NCBI GenBank assembly: GCA_033557675.1
Contig: JAWQRM010000196.1
Span: 1 to 26,837 of the forward strand
Source: Coptodactyla brooksi
Taxonomy: Eukaryota; Arthropoda; Insecta; Coleoptera; Scarabaeidae
Length of the DNA: 26,837 bases
Reading direction: 5' to 3'
Shown: positions 20,590 to 26,837 of the stretch, one piece after another
How the letters are laid out: each line of letters starts with the position of its first letter
Position numbering within the stretch: the first letter of the stretch is position 1
Translations under genes and position numbers: made by a program
The notes under the pieces: generated by a model
What the model was told of the DNA's origin: nothing
What the model saw: only the letters and a program-made list of their open reading frames with translations
Database searches by the model: none

Positions 20590-20716
20590 CTACGCTTACA
20601 CGAATATTTACTTAAAGCTAACAAACATTGATAGACATCCTGACAAAATCACTTCACCAAAGAAACTTAACTCTGACTCCGCCTCACTTCATTTCCAAAT
20701 GTCATTAGATAAAAAT
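20590..20716 (+). CDS. possible internal exon 2 of the same unrecognised gene
   Basis: After an AAG acceptor ending at 20589, the first base completes the codon left open by 20543. The following 42 codons are then open (YAYTNIYLKLTNIDRHPDK, then ITSPKKLNSDSASLHFQMSL, then DKN), up to a strong donor AAAAAT/GTAAGTATT with GT at 20717. The implied intron 20544-20589 is only 46 bases, short even for an insect, and the acceptor lacks a good pyrimidine tract; both are weaknesses. The frame stays open beyond the donor, so read-through is also possible. Confidence 0.3.
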
Positions 20717-21150
20717 GTAAGTATTGATTATAGACATAAAAGAATATTTATTAATCTATTACGTTTATTAATCTATTTCTTCGCACAACATTTAAAACAT
20801 TTCGTAACCAACCAGTGTTTCCATTAATTTTTGCACGGCTCTCTGCTGAGAAGGTGTTGCACCGCACATAACTTTCTCCTGATCATGGTGTAATATAATA
20901 ATTGATAATGAATAATTGGTAATAGTTTTAATATTTTGATTTAATGATTACTCGAATACATGTCTTTAGATGTCAAATTGAGCATTTAGATATCAAAAAT
21001 CGAACATCTCTCTTTGACATCATTAAAATCAACTTGTTAACAATTATACTTTATTGAAAATTTGTTCTTGTTATAAGTATCAGGTGTACAAATAAGTCTT
21101 CGCCGTTTTGTATCAAAAATTGGACACTAATTGTAAAAGAACCTTATGTT

Positions 21151-21720
21151 TTATTCAAAGTATTGTCCATCGCCTATCAATGAATCGAACCAATTTTTGC
21201 TATCTTCATATGATGTGAAGTGCTGCTCAGGCAGGGCATGCGTCATCGATTGAAACAAGTGGAAATCAGAAGGAGCAATATATGATGAATACGGCGGATG
21301 GGGTAAAACTTCCCAGTTGAGGTTTCAATTTCATCAATTGAAACCTATTTGAACACACAACAAGAGCTTTTTCCACGAATAGTTGGCTTAGCTGCAATTT
21401 CACCGATGTGAAATTGTTTGTTGACTCACTCCTTATGTAAGTACAAGTTCTTCTTGCATTTGGCACGAATCTTGATCCAATAATGCAATTCCGCCTCTTC
21501 GTAGACTTTCAGTCTTCCGCTACGCTCTTTATCTTCGATGTCAAATTCACCATTCTTAAACTTTTGAAACCACTCACGGCAAGCATACGGTGATGCTGCC
21601 TTAAGTGAGAGATTAAGGCAGCATCACCATATGCTTCTACAAGCAATCGATACGTCTCTGCTGCAGATTTCTTCAAATGGAAGAAAGTAAATCGAAAGTT
21701 TTCACAAATGATTAATAAAA
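21151..21720 (-). pseudogene. mariner transposase relic lacking two catalytic aspartates
   Basis: Read leftwards, HLKKSAAETYRLLVEAYGDAAL comes first, then an inverted duplication that disrupts the frame, then YACREWFQKFKNGEFDIEDKERSGRLKVYEEAEL. In a shifted frame LDQDSCQMQEELVLT and a QQTISHR-like piece follow. The sequence then jumps to WEVLPHPPYSSYIAPSDFHLFQSMTHALPEQHFTSYEDSKNW and ends DGQYFE, stop at 21151-21153. The first two catalytic aspartates are deleted; only the third (in APSD) remains. The family is DD34D mariner, a different subfamily from the copy at 1-315. It could be moved only by an enzyme made elsewhere. Confidence 0.88.
21581..21636. repeat. 24-bp inverted duplication inside the mariner relic
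   Basis: Arms 21581-21604 (aagcatacggtgatgctgcc and on) and 21613-21636 are inverted copies differing at about one base, around the loop gtgagaga. The normal coding order GDAAL...CREWF is broken exactly here by an inverted copy of the codons for AYGDAAL. Confidence 0.85.
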
Positions 21721-21882
21721 GAATATATTATACTGATAAAAATTCACCAAGATTTCAAGGTTATGTTGTTGACAGATGTCCAACCTTACGATAATGACAT
21801 TTTACCTCTGACAATTTTAACCATAACTTACTAGTGGCGCCAACTTTTGTCCAACGGCAGAAACTTATTTGTACAGCTGATA

Positions 21883-22364
21883 AGATCTGGAATCATTCTG
21901 TAAAGTCGTATACTTCATAATTTTTCAACTCCCTGTTCGACAAAACGCAAGCAAAACATTATTTGGGCCATTCGCAATTTATTAAGGACTCTATAAGCTT
22001 TATTGACATCCTCATAATTTCCGTAATTAGTTTTTTGTACCACACAGCCTATAAAACATTTTCTGTACGGTCTCAAGCCAGTTTCTGGTTACCACTTCAC
22101 CAAAACAATAATTTTTTTTCAAGTTTTTCAAAAACAGTGCTCGTCAATCAGGCATCAAAGAACGTTGAACCCAACTTCATTAGGATGTTCCTTTATTTAC
22201 TTTTTGGTTTCCGAGAATAAGTTCTTCCATAATATTAATTATTCAGAATATTCTGTATGCATCTATTGAAGAATGATTTAGGAAACTAGAAGGTAAACAT
22301 AATTGCCTTGTTTGGACCAAAGCAATTAGGAAGCGCCTTTTTGAGATAAATAGCATCATAAATC
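21883..22364. other. no gene recognised
   Basis: An 85-codon open frame on the plus strand (21963-22220) is hydrophobic and Phe-rich, with no motif and no coding neighbour. I treat it as a chance frame in AT-rich DNA. Confidence 0.4.
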
Positions 22365-22432
22365 AGTTAATTGGTTAGCGAAACGTATGTAGAGCAGCTA
22401 ATTTTAGTTTTGGTGTAGGGGTGGCAATTGTT
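22365..22432 (+). repeat. decayed copy C of the hammerhead-like module and adjoining inverted end
   Basis: The text ggttagcgaaacgtatgtagagc (from about 22373) followed by ttttagttttggtgtaggggtgg matches the right half of the insertion at 2886-3078 in the same order. The small stem after GAAA reads ACG/TGT, keeping pairing by a G-U, and gagc is retained. The left half is not recognisable. Confidence 0.5.
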
Positions 22433-22688
22433 TAACTACAATACGTAATGTTTAGATAACCTGACTGGAGGAATCGCTTTTGTCTCTCTCGGATTCGAAC
22501 TGTCATTGTTCCACCCCTGATACCTCGTAGATGCTAGTCGATCTCCATGCTGTATATGCAGCGTACAACGTACTGTCGATTATGTAATAATTATTCTATT
22601 TCTCGTAAACGAAATTTGATAATACGATAATATAATGATTTTTCTTGTGCAATACGCGTGATATCAAACAGAAAGTGTCAAAATGAAC

Positions 22689-22718
22689 ATTTAAAATTGT
22701 CAAATGACAATTTTAAAT
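22689..22718. repeat. 30-bp near-perfect palindrome
   Basis: Arms atttaaaattgtca (22689-22702) and tgacaattttaaat (22705-22718) are perfect 14-bp complements with only two bases between them. There is no gene nearby within 500 bases. Confidence 0.8.
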
Positions 22719-23160
22719 CATCTGCAAAATGTCACATTATTCTAATCATCCTATGGTTCCACCAGAAGTTACATTATGAGCATAAACTGTCATTTAAAAC
22801 GTTTGGGGATAGCCAAAGTGAAGTTATTATGCATAAAGTATTAAAATTGGGAGCAGGATTCAATTTAACGGTCGCAGTAAAGTAAGATGTCGCTTATGTA
22901 CCCTAATGATACAGCCCGAGATTTTTTAATTAATAGATTAGGTGTAATGATATTGTATGGCTTAATAATGCACTCCTTCCGAGAGATGACGCTATTCGCC
23001 CTTTAGTCTGGGCAATTTTCAGCGTAACATCCTCGATTACCATACGAAATTGTGGAAGGTCGCATGGTCATTATTCGCCCGGTCTCACTTGCCATTCTTA
23101 CTTTAATACACCTGTTGTCTGGTATGCTGTCGGTATAAAATTAAAATACGGCAATAACAT
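22719..23160. other. tetraspanin 3' flank, no gene recognised
   Basis: A GC-richer patch at about 22960-23110 lies just beyond the tetraspanin polyadenylation signal. On the minus strand it has a 30-codon frame (MASETGRIMTMRPSTISYG...). It shows no motif and may simply be older unique sequence. Confidence 0.35.
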
Positions 23161-23161
23161 T

Positions 23162-23167
23162 TTTATT
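23162..23167 (-). terminator. AATAAA polyadenylation signal of the tetraspanin gene
   Basis: On the minus strand AATAAA lies about 60 bases after the tetraspanin stop codon, a normal distance for a short insect 3' untranslated region. Confidence 0.6.
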
Positions 23168-23225
23168 AAAAAAACATGCTAAGAATTATTTATCACTTGT
23201 CCATAAAGTAGAGATAGCATGTATA

Positions 23226-24014
23226 TTATTGGTTAGTTTTCAAATTATCCGCAACAGATGGTTGAGGTATTCGCCTTTTAGTCGCTACAACAGAAAAATA
23301 AGTTGCTGCACCTCCAATCAGGTGACTTAAACCGACAAAAGTTGTAAACAAAACAGCATTGTGCAGTTTCGCATGGTGGTATTTGGCGTATTCATCGTCG
23401 CATGGTCGTTTGTACTTAGGCTTGCAGTCTTCGTCCTCGTCCATGCAACAACTTGATGGTATCTCATTTCGGGGAAAGGATCTTGCGCTGTACAATCCGC
23501 AACACTTCAATAGGTCTTGTAAGGCATCTACAGCAGCTTTCGCCTTTTGAGTGTGGTAATAATTATTGTAAAGTTCTTCCAAATATCTTTGGGACACAAG
23601 GTCGGCTTTAGATACGAGATATTTTCCACCGTAAATAGCCAATCCAAAAAAAACTAACGCTGCCAGCACGTGTACGGATAACATATATTTCAGTAAAAGT
23701 AGTTTGGACATATAAAATCCGATTGTCCCCAGTACAGCAGCAGATATGACAAATAGTGCTGTCAAGAACAAAATCACGCCAACAATGCGCAAATGATAAT
23801 GATTGTCTGGGTCTTTTTCTTCGTCTCTCCAGCAAAAAACTGCGTTACACATCCAGTACAAACTTACACCGATGAAGTAGAGGTTGAATAAGGAAAACAT
23901 AATCTTGTACGCGTTCGGTGCAACTATATCTTTGCAAAACTTGTCACATGCGTACTTGTGGCCATGAGAATCGATTTCCATAATCCTCGGTGTAGCTTCA
24001 GAATGAATATCCAT
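23226..24014 (-). CDS. tetraspanin, single-exon, 262 residues
   Basis: Tetraspanins are four-pass membrane proteins that organise receptors, integrins and enzymes into membrane microdomains. Here TM1 is about residues 36-62, the first outer loop is very short (about 63-75), TM2 about 76-101, TM3 about 104-129, the large outer loop about 130-215, and TM4 about 218-246, with a basic KRR after it. The large loop carries the family signature CCG (171-173), then PSSCC (186-190), C197 and C205, enough cysteines for the usual disulphides. Length is normal (family about 200-350). The start at 24014 is supported by an in-frame stop about 60 bases upstream with no ATG between. M12 is a second possible start. 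The frame has no disruption and AATAAA follows, so it looks functional. The absence of introns is odd, since most insect tetraspanins have them; it may be a retrogene. The specific paralogue is not identified. Confidence 0.93.
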   Translation of the reverse strand: MDIHSEATPRIMEIDSHGHKYACDKFCKDIVAPNAYKIMFSLFNLYFIGVSLYWMCNAVFCWRDEEKDPDNHYHLRIVGVILFLTALFVISAAVLGTIGFYMSKLLLLKYMLSVHVLAALVFFGLAIYGGKYLVSKADLVSQRYLEELYNNYYHTQKAKAAVDALQDLLKCCGLYSARSFPRNEIPSSCCMDEDEDCKPKYKRPCDDEYAKYHHAKLHNAVLFTTFVGLSHLIGGAATYFSVVATKRRIPQPSVADNLKTNQ

Positions 24015-24109
24015 AACGGGGTGTGTGTAAAATTCTTTTGAAACAATTGCAGTATGAGTATGATTAAAACCACCTTAACTATGCTTTGACGAGTACGATG
24101 ACTATTCAT
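23924..24109 (-). other. possible upstream open frame overlapping the tetraspanin start
   Basis: An ATG at 24109 opens a 61-codon frame that runs past the tetraspanin ATG in another frame. If the transcript begins upstream of it, it could lower translation of the main protein. The transcription start is unknown and the peptide has no recognisable motif. Confidence 0.25.
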
Positions 24110-24352
24110 TCATTTTTGGGTGACGTTTAAATGCACAAATTAGACGTCGAAACACATAAATGTCACATAACAGAGGGCGCTTCGCATATAAGATACGTTA
24201 ATAATCTGAAGTTCAATATGACATTTTTGATCAAACATTTTTGACGACCAATCCTTACTGTCAGTGTGTTTAAGTCAAATTGTATTAAATTACTTTTTTT
24301 CTAATTTACGTACGCACATTATGAAATCTTGCGAACCAATGTACACGAATTG

Positions 24353-25075
24353 AAATGGCGAGATACTCATTTCGCATATGGGAAAGCTAATGGGAACCCA
24401 AAACAAGCTGCGCAATTTTACCAGGTAATATATTCTTAAATATATTATCCTAACAAGAAAATCTTTGAGATTTAGGCAAGACTAACAAGCACTAGGACAA
24501 TAGTTACAGAATTACAAGTAACCAATGTAATAGTATGGAGAGTGTTACGAGAGCAATTATTATATCCATACCATATCCAGCGGGTTCAGGCTCTTTTAAA
24601 AACTGACTTCGAACCGCGTCTAGTGTTCTGTAGATGGTTTCTTCAGAAGTGTTCGTGAATTTGAATATAAAGTGCTGTTTACTGATTAAACAGCAGTTAT
24701 GAATTTTCATAACAATTACTAGTGGGCAGGAGACAATCCACGAGCAATTTGTCAAGATTAACATCTACAATAATTTCCCTGATCATCAAGGATTACTTCA
24801 TTGACCCCTCTTCCTGCCAACGAGACTAAATTGACAAATGTACAGAAATTTCTTAGAAGGTAAAGTAATTGCTGGTAAGGAAGAAGTCACACTAAATATT
24901 CGACATCAGTCCTGGTTCATGCATTATGGAACGCCACTTCACTCGTTTATAGGATCCCCATTCCCATATTACAAATTTTACGTGAACGTATTGAGCAAAG
25001 TTATCGTATCATTAGGAATATGCCAGGAATTTTCGCACGCATGTGGGACTTGATCAGAAAACGATGTGAATTTAA
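24353..25075 (+). pseudogene. IS630/Tc1-mariner transposase relic, copy 3
   Basis: In order on the plus strand: HFAYGKANGNPKQAAQFYQ (N-terminal helix-turn-helix), YPNKK, TRTIVTELQ, and VWRVLREQLLYPYHIQRVQALLKTDFEPRLVFCRWFLQKC. The first catalytic aspartate lies in VLFTD at about 24684, followed at once by a stop. WAGDNPRAICQD, QMYRNFLEGK and EEVTLNIRHQSWFMHYGTP follow; in the last of these the family's second catalytic aspartate (HDG) is now tyrosine. LRERIEQSYRIIRNMPGIFARMW ends it in another frame. The third catalytic block is deleted between HSF and LRERIEQ. Several shifts and stops also break it. It belongs to a subfamily different from copies 1 and 2, judging by YPYHIQRVQ and WFMHDGAPxH. 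It starts about 240 bases from the tetraspanin uORF and points away from that gene. Confidence 0.85.
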
Positions 25076-25340
25076 TTGCTCTCTTGCTTTTAATTTGAAA
25101 GATTTAATTCATTATAGTTTTCAATAATAAATGTGATTGTACACCTGGTACACTTCTACGTATTTTTGATTGAAAATAGACAAACAAAAAATTAGGTTTT
25201 AGTTAAAGAAACTTACTAAATCACCAAAACTAAATAACAAAAAACAAATTAGAATTTGACTGACAACCAACAAACAAAGTCGTGTTTTCATCATCGTTTT
25301 CGATAATAGTTTGTATACAGTTCAAAGAACATATGCACAG
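25076..25340. other. no gene seen
   Basis: AT-rich DNA between a transposase relic and a repeat fragment. No motif-bearing frame. Confidence 0.4.
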
Positions 25341-25470
25341 AGCTTTCGGAAATGTTCAAGTCCCACGTGACCGCAACTGATTAGGCAACCAAACTTGCAG
25401 TATGGTAATGATTGAAATAAAACACCCTAACTACCACAATTGAAGAAATCAACGGCGTAACAAAATTAAT
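25341..25470 (-). repeat. second copy of the 4801-4930 repeat module
   Basis: The reverse complement of this stretch matches 4801-4930: aattaattttgttacgccgtt, gttagggtgttttatttcaat, ttaccatactgcaagtttgg, and gttgcggtcacgtgggactt leading to aacatttccgaaagct. Only this half of the 4565-4930 element is present. Confidence 0.75.
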
Positions 25471-25945
25471 TTACTGTTAAATTACAGGGGAAGAAATATA
25501 GATCCGATCAAAATAAGCATCTGTTTTAATAAGGTTTATAATACCTAAACCTAATGGTTTTTTAAATTATTTGAATTTTTTCAAAATCTAATCTAATTTT
25601 CACGTTTTAAATACTGAAGAAGTATTTAAGTTATGTAAGCAAAATTTACAGTGAAGCCTAAAAATAGATCATATTTTTTATCCCAATCATAATAAACTTG
25701 CCATCTTATACAGAGTGTCCAAAAATTCAAACTAATCTAATAAGAATTTTAAGTGGCAAGAACTTGATTAATTTAAATAGAACGCCATATTTTTTAACTT
25801 ACAAGGAAATGTAATTTTTAGTTATCTATCGCATGGTATTATGGTGTTCATAGCTAGGTCTTCTCGTTTTTACAGGATACTTATAATAGAGTAATGTCTA
25901 CCGTCCATTTCCAGACACTTACAATTTTTTTTTTCAAAACCACTG
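25471..25945. other. no gene seen
   Basis: AT-rich DNA. A tacagagtgtccaaaaattc stretch near 25709 resembles the ends of some insect DNA elements (ACAGRGTGTCC) and may mark the 3' boundary of the minus-strand transposon to its right. Confidence 0.3.
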
Positions 25946-26837
25946 CTAACTTAAGCGTATGCTACCACTTATGCGTATTTTCATATCATGTGGTGTTGTT
26001 GGAGGCATATTGTAGACAAATCCTTTTATGTATCCCCATAGAAAAAAATCTAGTGCAGTTAAGTCCGGAGACCGGGGGGGGTCAATTTGGAAATCCATTT
26101 CTTCTAATTCACCTGTTTTGAAAGTTGGCATTTAAAAACTGCCGAACCTCGCAATGATGATGAGGCGGAGCTGTATCCAATTGAAGCCACGTGGTTGTTC
26201 TAAGGTTTAAAGGGACTTCTTCTAATAATACTGGAAGTTGGTTTAAAAGAAAATCAGGAAACATCATAGCATTTAAAGGTCCTTCAAAAAACTAGGGTTC
26301 AATTAAATATGAGCCCAGTATTCCACCCCACACAATAACGGACCACCTATTCTGATTTCTCATGACTCAGTGTTCATGTGGATTCGAATCAGAATAGTAA
26401 TGAAAGTTGTATCTGTTCAGGAAACTATTGTTATGAAAAGTACATTCATCACTAAATAACATATTATCAAAAAAGTTTTCATTTTCTGCCACTTTATCTA
26501 ACATCCACATGCAAAATTCAGTTCGGTTGTCAAAATCATTTCCATAATGTTCTTGGCAAATCTGAATTTTATAAGGATAAAATCTGTGTTTTTTAAGAAG
26601 ACTTGAAATACTGGCTTGACTAATATTAGTATTTTCGGATATCTGATTTTGACTAATATTGGAATTTTCGATAACTGAACCAACTACCGTAAAAACATTT
26701 TCTTCATCTTCAGTGACAGGTTTTCTTGTAATGGGTTTTTTATAACTGTGACGCACCCTTTGCTGAAGCTGGTTTAATAATCTTTCAAAAATCACTGGCT
26801 TAGGGTGATTTCTTTCGAGAAACCTTTGAGCAAAAAC
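25946..26837 (-). pseudogene. IS630/Tc1-mariner transposase relic, copy 4 (runs off the right edge)
   Basis: From the right edge leftwards, a 142-codon open frame (26367-26795) carries NISQNQISENTNISQASISSLLKKHRFYPYKIQ (helix-turn-helix) and RTEFCMWMLDKVAENENFFDNMLFSDECTFHNN, where the D of SDECTF is the first catalytic residue. Past a stop come RWSVIVWGGILGSYLI, FFEGPLNAMMFPDFLLNQLPVLLEEVPLNLR and WLQLDTAPPHHHCEVRQFLNANF with the second aspartate. After a shift at the run of eight G (26074-26081) it reads PPRSPDLTALDFFLWGYIKGFVYNMPP, with the third. The second-to-third spacing is about 40 residues, which would fit DD41D-type elements, but the frameshift makes the count uncertain. All three catalytic residues survive, so this is the least decayed IS630-type copy here, though stops and a shift silence it. 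Confidence 0.88.

Larger units (their letters stand above)
21080..21880 (-). mobile_element. internally deleted mariner with both terminal repeats
   Basis: The ends tcaggtgtacaaataagt (21080) and its inverted counterpart ending gtacagctga (21880; complement tcagctgtacaaataagt) are flanked by TA on both sides (21078-21079 and 21881-21882). The element is 801 bases long, against about 1.3 kb for a full mariner. Inside lies the transposase relic described separately. Confidence 0.85.

Noticed and set aside
22488..22504. ggattcgaac, like the T-loop of a tRNA on the minus strand
   Set aside because: The bases on either side do not form a T-stem and no acceptor or anticodon arm can be drawn.
23359..23550. 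Ser-rich plus-strand frame in the tetraspanin
   Set aside because: It is the antisense shadow of the tetraspanin large loop.
24427..24477. GT...AG segment in transposase copy 3 that looked like an intron
   Set aside because: The part before the AG still encodes family residues (YPNKK), so most of it is coding relic plus a short insertion.
24504..24764. 86-codon minus-strand open frame
   Set aside because: It lies opposite the plus-strand transposase relic, whose motifs are clear; it is a shadow.
25894..26121. 75-codon plus-strand frame
   Set aside because: It is antisense to the third catalytic block of transposase copy 4 and crosses its G-run.
1..26837. CRISPR array, rRNA or bacterial operon
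   Set aside because: No regularly spaced repeats, no rRNA-like conserved blocks and no ribosome-binding-site-led gene cluster; the content is eukaryotic.

Overview
The window looks like insect nuclear DNA. It is strongly AT-rich and gene-poor, and it is packed with decayed transposons of types typical of insect genomes: mariner, other Tc1/mariner-IS630 families, piggyBac and a non-LTR retrotransposon. It also holds a relic of a protein family I know only from arthropod genomes. I see no bacterial operon, tRNA, rRNA or CRISPR array. A beetle or bug host fits, but the order cannot be fixed from this sequence alone.

Layout. 1-315 is the 3' end of a mariner, with its terminal repeat. 577-916 is a foldback repeat. 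1056-1890 is a broken IS630/Tc1-type transposase (minus). 2412-3480 is a non-LTR reverse-transcriptase relic (minus), split by a 193-bp insertion with a 9-bp target duplication. 3600-4375 and 18230-19320 are inverted copies of one long non-coding repeat family; 4565-4930 and 25341-25470 share another. 4991-5077 holds back-to-back copies of a module that resembles a hammerhead ribozyme. 6224-7424 and 8885-10975 are two different piggyBac relics. 11430-12469 is a second IS630-type relic. 12470-17260 is mostly featureless, with a 78-bp Tc1-type micro-element at 15409-15486. 17265-17935 is the arthropod-family relic. 19530-20046 is a stop-poor island of unknown meaning. 20433-20716 holds two possible small exons. 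21080-21880 is an internally deleted mariner with both ends and TA duplications. 24353-25075 and 25946-26837 are two more IS630-type relics.

The only gene that looks intact is an intronless tetraspanin of 262 residues on the minus strand (23226-24014). It has four membrane segments, the CCG motif and a downstream AATAAA.

How the parts relate. Nothing here forms a pathway. The region reads as a transposon graveyard around one membrane-protein gene. Several transposase relics have lost the DNA around or between their second and third catalytic acidic residues. The window also carries more perfect short hairpins (arms 9-24 bp, loops 2-8 nt) than composition predicts, and at least one is a clear inverted duplication inside a transposase reading frame. 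That signature and the hammerhead-like modules are the most unusual things I found. I did not find a convincing new multi-gene system.
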